Source: Thermodesulfobium acidiphilum (lineage in GTDB: Bacteria > Thermodesulfobiota > Thermodesulfobiia > Thermodesulfobiales > Thermodesulfobiaceae). From it: a stretch of 64,000 bases of DNA. Made by a program: the position numbers and the translations under genes. Positions 16,967 to 26,550 of this stretch are shown in pieces. The stretch lies in the NCBI RefSeq assembly GCF_003057965.1, contig NZ_CP020921.1, positions 879,001 to 943,000 of the forward strand, written 5' to 3'. The first letter of the stretch is position 1. Every line of letters starts with the position of its first letter. The notes beneath the pieces are model-generated. The model saw only the letters and a program-made list of their open reading frames with translations. It did not search any database and had not been told where the DNA came from.

Positions 16967-17377
16967 TTAGGTTCGAAAAAAATCTACAATCCAGTCTTTA
17001 ATCTTATCTCTAACTTCTCTAAACTTATCTAATTTTTCTTCTTTGGTTCCAGAAAACGATGCAGGATCTTCGAATTTTTTGTGAAATTGCTCCTTTCCTC
17101 CCGGAAAGTATGGGCAGCCCTCTTTTGCGTTATCGCAGACGGTTACTACATAATCAAATTCATCGTTCAGATACATATCAAAATTTTTGGAATATTGATT
17201 AGAGATATCGATCCCAATTTCTTTCATAACCTCTATGGCAAATGGATTAATAGATGTGGCAAAAGTGCCAGCGCTAAATGCTTCATAGTTTTCTGACAGC
17301 AAAGCGTTCATCAAACCTTGTGCCATTTGAGAACGAGCGCTATTGTGAGTGCACAAAAATAAAACTCTTTTCTTCAT
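16967..17377 (-). CDS. arsC: Arsenate reductase, low-molecular-weight phosphatase type
   Basis: The 136-residue enzyme reduces arsenate to arsenite using a cysteine relay and thioredoxin. The P-loop is CTHNSARS (Cys at about residue 9, CX5R), and the two further redox cysteines are in VTVCDNAKEGCPYF (about residues 80 and 87). GGGAGAG precedes the ATG. Downstream on the same strand nothing follows; upstream is an MFS carrier resembling phosphate symporters, so a role in arsenate/phosphate handling is plausible. No ArsR or ArsB is seen here. Confidence 0.93.
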   Translation of the reverse strand: MKKRVLFLCTHNSARSQMAQGLMNALLSENYEAFSAGTFATSINPFAIEVMKEIGIDISNQYSKNFDMYLNDEFDYVVTVCDNAKEGCPYFPGGKEQFHKKFEDPASFSGTKEEKLDKFREVRDKIKDWIVDFFRT

Positions 17378-17462
17378 TAATCTCTCCCAACTTAAGAATT
17401 TACTATATTATTTTATTAAACTATTGTTAAAAACTTGTTAATGAAGAATAATACGAATTTTA

Positions 17463-18824
17463 TTATTTGCCTATTATCTTAGAGTATGAGCAGTCTTCAA
17501 GACTCTTGCCTTTAGGCTCTGTAAGAACTGATGTAGTTATAATTCCCATTAAACAAATAATTGAAACAATAACAAAGGTTATATTTAAGCCAAAAAACGA
17601 TTCGGTAATAGGAAAAAGTAGTACTCCAAAAAAAGCTCCAAGTTTCCCTATTCCTGCAGATAAACCATGACCTGTGGCTCTATATTCGGTTGGAAAGAGT
17701 TCTGAAGGAAGCACAAAAGTAGTAGTATTGGGACCAAATTCAGTAAAAAGATAGCTAAGTCCATAGAGTATAAGAAATCCTGTTACATTATTTACTATGT
17801 CAGGTATTAATCCCAATAATAAAAATGAAAGTGACATAATGCTAAAACCTATAAGTTGAATATATTTCCTTCCAATTATATCCATAAATATTATTGATAA
17901 AATATATCCTGGTAGAGCAAAAACAACAAATATTAAAAGCGAATAAATCATCTTTAACTCTAAAGAAGAACTATCACATATAGCGTTCATTACAATTGGT
18001 GTAGAAATCGTGTTGCCATAATAAGCCCAATCAAGCAAAAACCAACTACCAGCTGTTCCAAATAAAGTTAAAACATGTTGCTTGTTTGAAAAAAAATCTT
18101 TTAATTTATATCTAATTCTCGAATTCAAATGTGGTGATTCATATGTCTTATCACCATTACCAATAAAATTTACAAAAGCAGTTAAGGCTGCTTTTTTATC
18201 ACATACTATTTCTGAAAGATAACGAGGAGATTCAGGCAATTTTCTTCTTAGATAAATAACCATAATAGAAGGAATAGATCCTAACCCAAGCATTAAACGC
18301 CATACAAAGTCAAGTGGGATGTGAAGTAACAATAAACTTAAAGCAACAAGAGGACCAATTATAAGACCAAGAGCTTGCATAGAAAAAACTAAACCAACTA
18401 ATTTACCCCGATCAGCTCTATTTGAATATTCACTCATTATAACAGCACTGACTGGATAATCTCCACCGATACCCAAACCTAAAATAAACCTTGAAAAAAG
18501 TAGAAACAAAAAGTTCGGCGAAAATGCTGACATTAGTGCACCAATTGTCATTATGAGAGCTTCAAGACCATAAATTTTTTTTCTGCCAAAATTATCTGCA
18601 AATCTACCAAAAAAAATTGAACCAAACAAGGCAGCCAAAAGAGAACTACTACCGAGGAGTGCAATTTCTGAACGTGTAAGTCCCCAAACCGGAGCTATTA
18701 AAGATAAAGCTACACCAATAATGAAGAGGTCATATGCATCAGTAAAAAAACCCATTCCTGAAACAAACATTGCTTTTAGGTGGTGCTTACTTAGTTTTAA
18801 TTCGTCTAAATTTTTCTCAACCAT
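17463..18824 (-). CDS. MFS transporter, phosphate:H+ symporter-like
   Basis: Major facilitator protein of about 453 residues with 12 predicted membrane segments. It carries FFTDAYDLFIIG in helix 1, the loop motif GRFADNFGRKKIYG, and GLGIGGDYPVSAVIMSEY in helix 4, all typical of the PHS (phosphate:H+ symporter) and related metabolite:H+ symporters. ATG at 18822-18824 is preferred over a TTG six codons upstream; neither has a clear ribosome site. Proximity to arsC supports but does not prove a phosphate or arsenate-related substrate. Confidence 0.8.
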   Translation of the reverse strand: MVEKNLDELKLSKHHLKAMFVSGMGFFTDAYDLFIIGVALSLIAPVWGLTRSEIALLGSSSLLAALFGSIFFGRFADNFGRKKIYGLEALIMTIGALMSAFSPNFLFLLFSRFILGLGIGGDYPVSAVIMSEYSNRADRGKLVGLVFSMQALGLIIGPLVALSLLLLHIPLDFVWRLMLGLGSIPSIMVIYLRRKLPESPRYLSEIVCDKKAALTAFVNFIGNGDKTYESPHLNSRIRYKLKDFFSNKQHVLTLFGTAGSWFLLDWAYYGNTISTPIVMNAICDSSSLELKMIYSLLIFVVFALPGYILSIIFMDIIGRKYIQLIGFSIMSLSFLLLGLIPDIVNNVTGFLILYGLSYLFTEFGPNTTTFVLPSELFPTEYRATGHGLSAGIGKLGAFFGVLLFPITESFFGLNITFVIVSIICLMGIITTSVLTEPKGKSLEDCSYSKIIGK

Positions 18825-18896
18825 ACAAAATAATTGTAACAAAAAGCTTGAATTATGTTAAGTTAAGAAATTTAAATATTAATATAATGGCTTTAA

Positions 18897-19925
18897 TTAG
18901 CTGATAGGTAAAGATACAAAATTTAAATCAAAAGTTGTTTCTATTGAAAAAATATGTCTCTTTAAACAACATTTACATGGCATATTATATAAACCTTCTT
19001 TAAACGAAGAACGAAAATCTTTATATTTTTTTGAATTCCAAATTTCAGTTAAATCATCTGTTTCAATTTTACCAAATATTAACTTCTTATAATTTTTGTT
19101 GTCTATTGAATCAGAAATCAATGGTAAATTTGTAAAAACGCAGGGAGATGCTGAACCATCGCTGCCAATAAAGAGGCTTTTTTCGGGATTTTCACTACAA
19201 GTTCTTAATGTCTCTGTCAGTATTGGTATGTTACAATAAATTTCTAAGCCATAATCCCTTCCACGTTCAATTAAATTTTTAATTTTTTTTTGGAATTCAT
19301 GTGATTCATTTAGGTTATTAAATTTCAATGATTCATTTTTAAATTTTGATGTAGGTATAAAGTCAAGCGTTGAGATAACTACCTGATTTATTCCTCTACC
19401 CTTCAATAAATCTGTTAATTTATAAATATTTTCTAATTCAGATGGAAATAATAAATATGCGATATTTATCACTGGCAGATTACTTTTCAACTTCTTTTTT
19501 ACTTTGTTTATTTCATTTATTGCGCTTAAAACTCTTTCTATCGAAGTTCCTTTTCTATATAGATCATTATTTTTGTCAACTCCAGCCAGTGAAAAAGAGA
19601 TATTGTCCAATTCTGAATCGACTATTTTTTCAGATAACCCTTTGTCAATAAGATTTGCATTTGAAGTGGTACCTACTCTACAACCAGATTTCTTAGCAAT
19701 TTCAATCATATCAAATAATTTTGGGTTTAAAAATGGTTCTCCCCACCCTTGAAGATAAACAAGTTTTGTTTTATTTAAATGTGGTATTAATTTTTTAAAG
19801 GTTTCCATTTCAAAATGTCTATTAATCCAATTTTCTTTATAAACAGTGTGGGGACAATAGTTACAACTTGCATTACAAAAGGAAGTAACCTCAACTTGTA
19901 TCCAATCCCAAATTTTATTTTCCAT
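18897..19925 (-). CDS. Radical SAM protein with SPASM-like C terminus
   Basis: The 342-residue enzyme has the [4Fe-4S]/SAM motif CNASCNYCPH (about residues 16-25), the GWGEPFLNP motif (GGE-equivalent), and a C-terminal cysteine set, SPCVF and CKCCLKR, that could hold an auxiliary cluster. GGGGGT precedes the ATG. The substrate is unknown. It is divergent from a class I amidotransferase, with about 140 bp of AT-rich sequence between them. Tungsten/molybdenum cofactor and peptide-modifying enzymes share this architecture, so no specific function is assigned. Confidence 0.8.
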   Translation of the reverse strand: MENKIWDWIQVEVTSFCNASCNYCPHTVYKENWINRHFEMETFKKLIPHLNKTKLVYLQGWGEPFLNPKLFDMIEIAKKSGCRVGTTSNANLIDKGLSEKIVDSELDNISFSLAGVDKNNDLYRKGTSIERVLSAINEINKVKKKLKSNLPVINIAYLLFPSELENIYKLTDLLKGRGINQVVISTLDFIPTSKFKNESLKFNNLNESHEFQKKIKNLIERGRDYGLEIYCNIPILTETLRTCSENPEKSLFIGSDGSASPCVFTNLPLISDSIDNKNYKKLIFGKIETDDLTEIWNSKKYKDFRSSFKEGLYNMPCKCCLKRHIFSIETTFDLNFVSLPIS

Positions 19926-20065
19926 GTTTACCCCCTTAATTTCTTAATGCTATTATTATTTTAAATCAAAAATTTTTTTTATAAATTTCAATATCAGCTA
20001 TGCTAAAAATTTTATTTATGGAATATAATATAATTTTATTACTTTGAACTGCATCTGGAGGTATT

Positions 20066-20755
20066 ATGAAAATTCTTGCTATTAGACATGTGGAGGAAGA
20101 AGGACTTGGTTATTTATATAACGTTTTCTCAGAAAGAGGTTTTGGGATAGGAACTAATATTATAAGCATTTATGATGTCTTTAAAAATAATATTAGTAAA
20201 ATCGATTTGAATGAGTATAACTTTTTAGTTATTTTGGGTGGATATATGGGAGTTTACGATCATGACAAATATTCATTTTTAAAGGATGAGTTTAAAATTG
20301 TAGAAAGCGCTCTAAATAAAGATTTACCAGTTATAGGTATTTGTCTAGGTTCACAAATACTCGCACATGTTCTCGGAGCAAGAGTTTATAAAGGAAAAGA
20401 AGGCAAAGAAATTGGCTGGCATAAAATATACAAACAATACGATCATAAATTTATCCACAATTTTCCTAATGAATTTAAAGCTTTTTGCTGGCATGGAGAC
20501 ACTTTTGATCTGCCAAAGGATTCGCTTCACATATTTTCATCTGATAAATACCGAAATCAGGGGTTTATCTATAAAAATTCTATAGGCTTACAATTTCACA
20601 TAGAAGTAGACCAGAATATGATATTGAAATGGGCAAATTTATATTCTGACGAAATTAATAATGAAAAGATAAATAAGAATTCCTTAATAACAGATGTTGA
20701 AAATATCAAAAAAATCCATAGTTATCTTGTCTCGCTAATTGATAATATGTTATGA
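20066..20755 (+). CDS. Class I glutamine amidotransferase (GMP synthase GATase-like)
   Basis: The 229-residue stand-alone glutaminase-fold protein has the nucleophile elbow GICLGSQILAHVLGA (Cys at about residue 93) and the His/Glu pair in LQFHIEVD. It resembles the GMP synthase-like GATases that sit next to other enzymes and may hydrolyse gamma-glutamyl compounds. GGAGG lies 6 nt before the ATG. It converges with the second DsrE-like gene, 8 bp apart. Confidence 0.85.
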   Translation: MKILAIRHVEEEGLGYLYNVFSERGFGIGTNIISIYDVFKNNISKIDLNEYNFLVILGGYMGVYDHDKYSFLKDEFKIVESALNKDLPVIGICLGSQILAHVLGARVYKGKEGKEIGWHKIYKQYDHKFIHNFPNEFKAFCWHGDTFDLPKDSLHIFSSDKYRNQGFIYKNSIGLQFHIEVDQNMILKWANLYSDEINNEKINKNSLITDVENIKKIHSYLVSLIDNML

Positions 20756-20763
20756 GTTTTAAA

Positions 20764-21135
20764 TTATATTTTAATACTTTCGCTATCAACAAACATAGAC
20801 ATTGCATAATAGTTCTTTCTTATATAAGATTCACATGCAATATGACCACCCAATAAACCCTTTATGGGTAAGTTTTGAGATTTACAACATTCAAGTGTAT
20901 TGTATTTGATAGCACATGTTTTACAAACACCTAAAATATTTTGTCTAATATCAACATATAAGCTATTTAGAGGATGAGATGAATCATTAAAAATTGAAGT
21001 AATTAGTACTGCTCTACACTCCAGTATAACTTTTGCCTCATTACCATTTTTATTCAGAATTTTTATATGCTTAAAAAGACGATAATATTTGCTAAAATCC
21101 GATGGATCCTCGCAGGCATAAAATAACATTTTCAT
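20764..21135 (-). CDS. DsrE-like small protein, second copy
   Basis: A 123-residue paralog of the protein at 13064-13411. The order is the same: a first beta strand (MLFYACED), EAKVILE, then VCKTCA and a GGHIACESYI segment near the C terminus. Two extra cysteines (LECCKSQ) sit between. The CKxC motif suggests a thiol or sulfur role; this is inference. GGAGGTTG precedes the ATG. Confidence 0.68.
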   Translation of the reverse strand: MKMLFYACEDPSDFSKYYRLFKHIKILNKNGNEAKVILECRAVLITSIFNDSSHPLNSLYVDIRQNILGVCKTCAIKYNTLECCKSQNLPIKGLLGGHIACESYIRKNYYAMSMFVDSESIKI

Positions 21136-21247
21136 ATTACAACCTCCTAAAAATTTATTTTATTAATAGCCATCTCTCCTCTCATAATCAAATTAAATTA
21201 TTAAATTTAATATAATGTTAATTTTTAGTTAAATCACAGTTAATAAG

Positions 21248-21991
21248 CTATTCAAATATGAAAACAACTTGTACGTTTGCTCTTACTTCTATTTCACCAC
21301 CTTCTATAGGTAGTGGCTGATTTGTCCCTGTTAAGGATTTATTGTAAAGATTTTCTTTCAAGATAGGATTTTGCATAAAAATTGGAGATACTGTTACGCT
21401 CTTTATCCCAGATATCCTATATTTAGTTTTGTCCAATACTGCATTGGCTTGATTCCTTGCATCACTCATTGCAATTTCTATTGCCTGAAGTCTAAGCTGA
21501 TTGATGTCTAATCGTTCGAATCTAATGTTATTAATTTGATTTACTCCATTATTGGTAAGTAAAGATATCATTTTGCCAGAATTTTCAACTGATGTTTTTA
21601 GAGTAAAGGATTCAGTTGCGCTATAGCCATCTAAAATTTCTTTGTTAGAATTTCTATCAAAAACGTATATTGGTTGGAGAGAAACGTTTGATGTCTTTAT
21701 ATCGTTCTTGTTAACTCCCTGTTCATAAATTTTTTGTAAAAGGCTGTTAGCCTTCTGTGATAGAGTATCCATAGCATTAGACGGATCTGGGTTTTTTAAA
21801 GTAATATCAAAGTCTATCAAAGCAATGTTTGGCCTTTCTTTTATTAAACCTGAACCTACCACCGATATAGTTTTATCGTTGTTAATTTTTAGATTGTAAA
21901 TATTTTCCGATCCAAAAGATGGGTTGTTTGCCACTATCAGAAAACAAAATATAAATATAGAAACAAAAAATATATTGTAAATTTTATTCAT
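21248..21991 (-). CDS. SIMPL domain (DUF541) exported protein
   Basis: The 247-residue protein has an N-terminal signal sequence (IYNIFFVSIFIFCFLIV) followed by the SIMPL domain: ISVVGSGLIKERPNIALIDF, then KTSNVSLQPIY and EIEVRANVQVVFIF. Members form cage-like oligomers, and some are linked to oxidative-stress tolerance; the role here is not known. It overlaps the upstream zinc-ribbon gene by 8 nt. Confidence 0.88.
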   Translation of the reverse strand: MNKIYNIFFVSIFIFCFLIVANNPSFGSENIYNLKINNDKTISVVGSGLIKERPNIALIDFDITLKNPDPSNAMDTLSQKANSLLQKIYEQGVNKNDIKTSNVSLQPIYVFDRNSNKEILDGYSATESFTLKTSVENSGKMISLLTNNGVNQINNIRFERLDINQLRLQAIEIAMSDARNQANAVLDKTKYRISGIKSVTVSPIFMQNPILKENLYNKSLTGTNQPLPIEGGEIEVRANVQVVFIFE

Positions 21992-22463
21992 CTCTAAACC
22001 ACTTTACTCTAACATACTTTTCACCCTCAGGATAAGTTATTTTAAGCTCACCTTTAAAAGCATTGTTTATTGCTTCTCCAATTCTTCTAGCAAGATGTTC
22101 ATATGTTGTTTTTATTTCTATACCATTTTCATTTTCAACAATAGATATAATCCTCTCAAGTGGCCTTCTTTCAATTTTATAAGCTTCAACATTTTTAACT
22201 GTGTTAATAATTTCTTCTTTATGATTATTTAAAAATTTTCCAGTAAGTAATACTACACCACCTTCATAATTATCTTCTATTCTTCTACATGCCGGACAAA
22301 TCATCTTTGGGAACTCTTTTGGTATAGGTTTTACCCAACTAAAAATACCATCATTAAAAACTACTCCGCATCTTTCGCAAACTGAAGGTTCAGAATATTT
22401 TTCCTTGACGAAATATGGATCGTGAAGATAATCCTTTATAAGTTTATCTTTTCTTCCGTTCAA
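21984..22463 (-). CDS. Zinc-ribbon protein, BCAM0308-like family
   Basis: The 159-residue protein has a four-cysteine zinc ribbon (VCERCGVVF ... ICPACRRI) followed by an alpha/beta region ending TTYEHLARRIGEAINNAF and a basic C terminus. This matches the conserved hypothetical family called BCAM0308, as I recall it; function is unknown, though the layout resembles nucleic-acid-binding proteins. Of four consecutive possible starts (GTG TTG TTG TTG), the last TTG at 22461-22463 is best spaced from GGAGG. It overlaps the SIMPL gene. Confidence 0.72.
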   Translation of the reverse strand: MNGRKDKLIKDYLHDPYFVKEKYSEPSVCERCGVVFNDGIFSWVKPIPKEFPKMICPACRRIEDNYEGGVVLLTGKFLNNHKEEIINTVKNVEAYKIERRPLERIISIVENENGIEIKTTYEHLARRIGEAINNAFKGELKITYPEGEKYVRVKWFRDE

Positions 22464-22493
22464 CAACAACACCTCCGTAATTTTTATTTACAT

Positions 22494-23966
22494 TTATGAT
22501 GCACTCAATCTTTTTTCTTTAGCAACAATATTATCATTATTAGAAGTTAAAATACTTATAACTACAAATATAATTAAGTTTACCATCAATGCAGCAAAAC
22601 CTGCATTTAAGTGAAGTCCAAAAATTGCAAGAGGATCCAACTTGCTAAAGGTTAAATAGACCACTAAAGTCTCTCCAACAATTAAGCCGCAAAATGAAGC
22701 AATCTTTGTAGCCCTCTTCCAGAACAATCCCAGAACGATCATAGGGAAAAATTGGGTAACTCCTGAATACCCTATTAAAAGAAGGTTAACCAATAAGTTT
22801 GGAGCAAAAATCGCTAAACAAAGAGCTGTAGCGGTAACTATAAAAACAATAATTCTTGCAACGAATTTCTGATGTGTGTGATCGGCATTAGGATTGAAAC
22901 CTCTACAATAAATATTCCTGGTGAAGATCATCGAGGTATTTAATATTAAGTCAGAAGCAGGAATCATACAAGCTAAAGCGCCAGCACCGCCAACAAGACC
23001 TAGGGCCCAACCCGGAAAAACCTTTTGAACCATTAACATAAAAGACATATCAGGATTACTTAGGCCCGGTATTATTAATAATGCCGTAAAACCAATAAGC
23101 ATGGGGAAAAGCAAACAAATCTGATATAAAGGAAGGAAAACTGCATTGTGTCTTAAAACTTCAGGACTTTTTGCGCTAAAACTGTTTGCAGAAAAGTGTG
23201 GCCACATATAAAACCCCAAACTTGTGAGTACCAGTGTAGACATCACCCAGCTCACATCAAGAACTTTAGTCCCACCAGGAAGAGCTAAGAATCCGGGCTT
23301 TGCAGCTTCTAGAGCTTCAAACATATTTCCAACACTACCAAAGAAATGGAATGGTAGATATAAACCAAAGAACACTACAGCAACTATCATTACTACATCT
23401 TTTATAACTGCAGTTGAAGCAACACCTTTAAGTCCACTAAGGTAAACAAAGATGGCTACTAGAGTAAAAGCTATTAACATTGCAGGAACCTTAGTAATCA
23501 AACCATAAGAACACGTTTGAATTATAATGCCTAAACCAGTCAATTGCAATTGAAGATATGGTAAAAGAAATAGTACGCCAATTATAGCAACTAAAATGCC
23601 TAATAGTTTACTATCGTAAATATGTTGTACCAAATCAGGTTGTGTCATCAAACTAAACTTTCTACCAATAGGAGAAATTTTTGGAAGTAGATAATATCCT
23701 ACTACATAAGCAAGTGCGCCATAGCCCAATATATAAAAAGTAGGTCCACCTCTGGCATAAGCCCAACCGCTTGCTCCAAGAAAAGCAAAGGCAGTGTATA
23801 TTTCTCCGGCTAAAATAAACCAACTAAGCCATCTACCAAATTCTCTGCCACCAATAGCCCAACCTTCTAAGTTTAGCTTTTCTTTCATACCAGGGAGCAT
23901 TCCTACAATAGTAGTAACAAAAATAAAAATAAAAATAATTCCTAAGGCTAAGAATTCATTTGACAT
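22494..23966 (-). CDS. Sodium:solute symporter (SSF family)
   Basis: Integral membrane protein of 490 residues with about 13 hydrophobic segments. Family marks are the early GREFGRWLSWFILAGEIYTAF segment and the LVGGAGALACMIPASDLILNTSMIFTRN-type core that contains the sodium-site serines. Substrate cannot be read from sequence; the neighbouring M20 hydrolase and asparaginase suggest an amino acid, peptide or organic acid. It is preceded by a DUF3311 partner gene, an arrangement common for this subgroup. Confidence 0.9.
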   Translation of the reverse strand: MSNEFLALGIIFIFIFVTTIVGMLPGMKEKLNLEGWAIGGREFGRWLSWFILAGEIYTAFAFLGASGWAYARGGPTFYILGYGALAYVVGYYLLPKISPIGRKFSLMTQPDLVQHIYDSKLLGILVAIIGVLFLLPYLQLQLTGLGIIIQTCSYGLITKVPAMLIAFTLVAIFVYLSGLKGVASTAVIKDVVMIVAVVFFGLYLPFHFFGSVGNMFEALEAAKPGFLALPGGTKVLDVSWVMSTLVLTSLGFYMWPHFSANSFSAKSPEVLRHNAVFLPLYQICLLFPMLIGFTALLIIPGLSNPDMSFMLMVQKVFPGWALGLVGGAGALACMIPASDLILNTSMIFTRNIYCRGFNPNADHTHQKFVARIIVFIVTATALCLAIFAPNLLVNLLLIGYSGVTQFFPMIVLGLFWKRATKIASFCGLIVGETLVVYLTFSKLDPLAIFGLHLNAGFAALMVNLIIFVVISILTSNNDNIVAKEKRLSAS

Positions 23967-23976
23967 AATTCAGCTC

Positions 23977-24171
23977 CTATCCATTAGAATTTTTTGTATC
24001 AATTTTATAGACAATACTAAGACATACAAATGCTACAAATATACCTGCTACCAACCAAAAAGCTAAAAATGGAAGACCCAATACGATTGGTTTTACTGTG
24101 TTCACGAAAGGGATCGCTGCAATTGTCCAAACAAATGGAATTAGAGTCAAAACGAACTTTAAAGCTTTCAT
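23977..24171 (-). CDS. DUF3311 small membrane protein
   Basis: A 64-residue protein with two hydrophobic helices (FVLTLIPFVWTIAAIPFV and FLAFWLVAGIFVAFVCL). Such proteins are regularly encoded immediately upstream of SSF symporters and are presumed small partners. A GGGGGT ribosome site precedes the ATG, and the gap to the symporter is 10 nt. Confidence 0.85.
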   Translation of the reverse strand: MKALKFVLTLIPFVWTIAAIPFVNTVKPIVLGLPFLAFWLVAGIFVAFVCLSIVYKIDTKNSNG

Positions 24172-24192
24172 ACTGATATACCCCCTTATTTT

Positions 24193-25359
24193 TTATTTCA
24201 AAAGTTTTATCGTAGAATTAATAAGAACCTTAAGACCTACCATTAAGGCATCCTCATCGATATCGAAATGGGGGTGATGATGAGGATACACTATGCCCTT
24301 AGCTGCATTGCCAGCTCCAATAAAAAAGAACGCACCCTTTATTTTTTGTAGATAATAAGAAAAATCTTCAGCGCCCATTACTGGTTTTATATGTAGAACG
24401 TTTTCTTCTCCAATAACTTCGATCGCAGAATTTTCAATTATTTTTGCAACGCTCTCGTGGTTTATTAGAGAAGGGTAGCCAAAGATAGGTTCCATAGTAA
24501 ATTTTGCACTATTTGAAGCACATATTCCCTCACAGATTTCTTTAATGCGTTTAAACATTGTCTCTCTAACTTCCTGGGAAAATGTTCTTACTGTACCCTT
24601 TATAAGAGATTTATCAGGAATTATGTTAAAAGCGGAACCTGAGTTAAAAAGGCCGATGGATAAAACAGCATTTTCCAGCGGATCTATGCTTGTAGCTGTA
24701 ATTATTTTAAGCGCAAGAATAATTTGTGCACCTGTTATAATTGGATCAATAGTTTGATGAGGCATTGACCCATGTCCTCCACGACCATTAATATTAATAA
24801 TAAATTCATCAGCACAAGCCATTAATTTATCATAACTAATCCCTATCTTTCCAGACTCAATTGGTTGCCACAAATGTGCTCCAATAATAATATCTACACC
24901 ATCCAATGCCCCCTCTTCAATTAATCTTTTAGCACCTCCAATGGGTACTTTTTCTTCGTTTGGTTGGAAGATTAGTCTTAAGTTACCTCGCAATAAATCT
25001 ATATTTTCAGAGAAAAATCTGGCAACTCCAAGAAGCATTGCTGTATGGCCATCATGTCCACACGCGTGGCACACATTAGGATTTCTTGATCTATATGATT
25101 TATCGATAGCATCATCTATAGGTAAAGCATCTATATCTGCTCTTATTGCAACTCTTTTAGGACCACTTCCTATGATCTCACATATTACGCCAGTATCGCC
25201 AATTTTTTTAGGTTTTAATCCAAAACTTTCTAATTCAGAGATTATTTTTGCTTGAGTATTAAATTCTGCTAATCCAAGCTCTGGATACATGTGAAAATAT
25301 CTTCTCATCTCTACTACATATTCAAAGATATTTTGCAAAGAGTCCAATTTGTTATACAT
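24193..25359 (-). CDS. M20-family amidohydrolase (aminoacylase/carboxypeptidase type)
   Basis: Zinc-dependent hydrolase of 388 residues that removes acyl or amino-acid groups from N-substituted amino acids. Visible motifs: RADIDALPI, the metal-binding CHACGHDGHTAMLLG, the catalytic glutamate in QPNEEKVPIGGAKR, and GRGGHGSMPH at the dimerisation domain. The exact substrate (hippurate, indole-acetyl or N-acetyl amino acids) is unclear. It heads an operon with DUF3311 and the symporter, suggesting uptake and hydrolysis of the same compound class. Confidence 0.9.
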   Translation of the reverse strand: MYNKLDSLQNIFEYVVEMRRYFHMYPELGLAEFNTQAKIISELESFGLKPKKIGDTGVICEIIGSGPKRVAIRADIDALPIDDAIDKSYRSRNPNVCHACGHDGHTAMLLGVARFFSENIDLLRGNLRLIFQPNEEKVPIGGAKRLIEEGALDGVDIIIGAHLWQPIESGKIGISYDKLMACADEFIININGRGGHGSMPHQTIDPIITGAQIILALKIITATSIDPLENAVLSIGLFNSGSAFNIIPDKSLIKGTVRTFSQEVRETMFKRIKEICEGICASNSAKFTMEPIFGYPSLINHESVAKIIENSAIEVIGEENVLHIKPVMGAEDFSYYLQKIKGAFFFIGAGNAAKGIVYPHHHPHFDIDEDALMVGLKVLINSTIKLLK

Positions 25360-25442
25360 ATATACCCCCTATTTTATTGTATTTGAATATTATAAAACAT
25401 TTAATTATGAAGTTAAATAAACAATCTTTATAATAAAACAAA

Positions 25443-26423
25443 TCAACAAGCAATTTTATTAAAAATATCCTGAATTTTTAAATGGTCATTTGTTTGGGTA
25501 AGGGCAAGACCTAAAAGTAAACGAGATTTAGATGTAGAAATTCCTTCCGAAAATATGCAACCAAAATCCTTTAGCCTGCTTGATCCACCCCTATATGAAT
25601 ATACAGGTAATACTCTGCCATTGTGACATCTTGAAGTGATTACAACTGGAATCCTTTGTTCTATGGCCATTATAATACCTTCTTCTAACTCAGGAGGCAC
25701 ATTTCCACGCCCAAAAGCTTCAATTACAATGCCCTCAGCACCATTTTTTATATAGAAGTCTATAATATCTGAAGTAATACCTGTATACGCTAAAATTGGC
25801 ACAACCTTTGGGAAGTTTTCAGGAATTTGAAACTTTATCTTTGATCTATGATTGTTGTAGAAACAAATCCTATCTATATCAACATATCCAATTATTCCCA
25901 TATTACCCGAATCAAATGTTTTAACGTTGCTTGTATGACTTTTATGAACATATAGAGCCCCAAAAATTTCTTCATTTAGAGAAACCATTATACCTCTATT
26001 TTTTGCGCAATCGTCAATAGCTATTTTTGCAGAATTTTTTATATTTCTTGGACCATCTGAATCAAACTCGGATGCATCTCTTTGAGCAGCCGTGAAGATT
26101 ATAGGCCTTTCATCATCGATAGTCAATTCCAAAAAAAACGCACTATCCTCAATGGTATCTGTACCATGTGTTATAACTATCCCACTTATATTTTTATTTT
26201 TAAGTATATCTTTAATTTTATTAGCGAGCTTTAATAAATTTTCTGGTTTCATATTGCAACTAGCAAAATTACTAAAATTTACTACTTCAAAATCTGCAAT
26301 ATCTCTAATGCCTGGCACGCTGCTTATAAGCCCTTCTCCAGTAACAGCAGGAATTGATTTTCCGGCTTCATTTTTTTTCATTGCAATTGTTCCCCCAGTT
26401 GCCACAATTACCACCTTTTTCAT
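25443..26423 (-). CDS. L-asparaginase family protein
   Basis: The 326-residue enzyme hydrolyses asparagine to aspartate and ammonia. It has both catalytic threonine motifs, ATGGTIAM (about residues 8-15) and THGTDTIEDSAFF (about residues 87-99), and the downstream QRDASEFDSDGPRN. No signal peptide, so cytoplasmic. A glutaminase or archaeal-type asparaginase activity is possible. It is upstream of the M20 gene, separated by about 80 nt of AT-rich DNA. Confidence 0.9.
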   Translation of the reverse strand: MKKVVIVATGGTIAMKKNEAGKSIPAVTGEGLISSVPGIRDIADFEVVNFSNFASCNMKPENLLKLANKIKDILKNKNISGIVITHGTDTIEDSAFFLELTIDDERPIIFTAAQRDASEFDSDGPRNIKNSAKIAIDDCAKNRGIMVSLNEEIFGALYVHKSHTSNVKTFDSGNMGIIGYVDIDRICFYNNHRSKIKFQIPENFPKVVPILAYTGITSDIIDFYIKNGAEGIVIEAFGRGNVPPELEEGIIMAIEQRIPVVITSRCHNGRVLPVYSYRGGSSRLKDFGCIFSEGISTSKSRLLLGLALTQTNDHLKIQDIFNKIAC

Positions 26424-26550
26424 TGAATGCCTCCCACAAATTTTTTATTTTAATAATACTACTTAAAGAGGTATTTTAAATTAATTTGGTTTACAATGTA
26501 AGCTATAATTGTGAGTATGATAAAATATTTGGGAGTTGAATTATTTTCAA

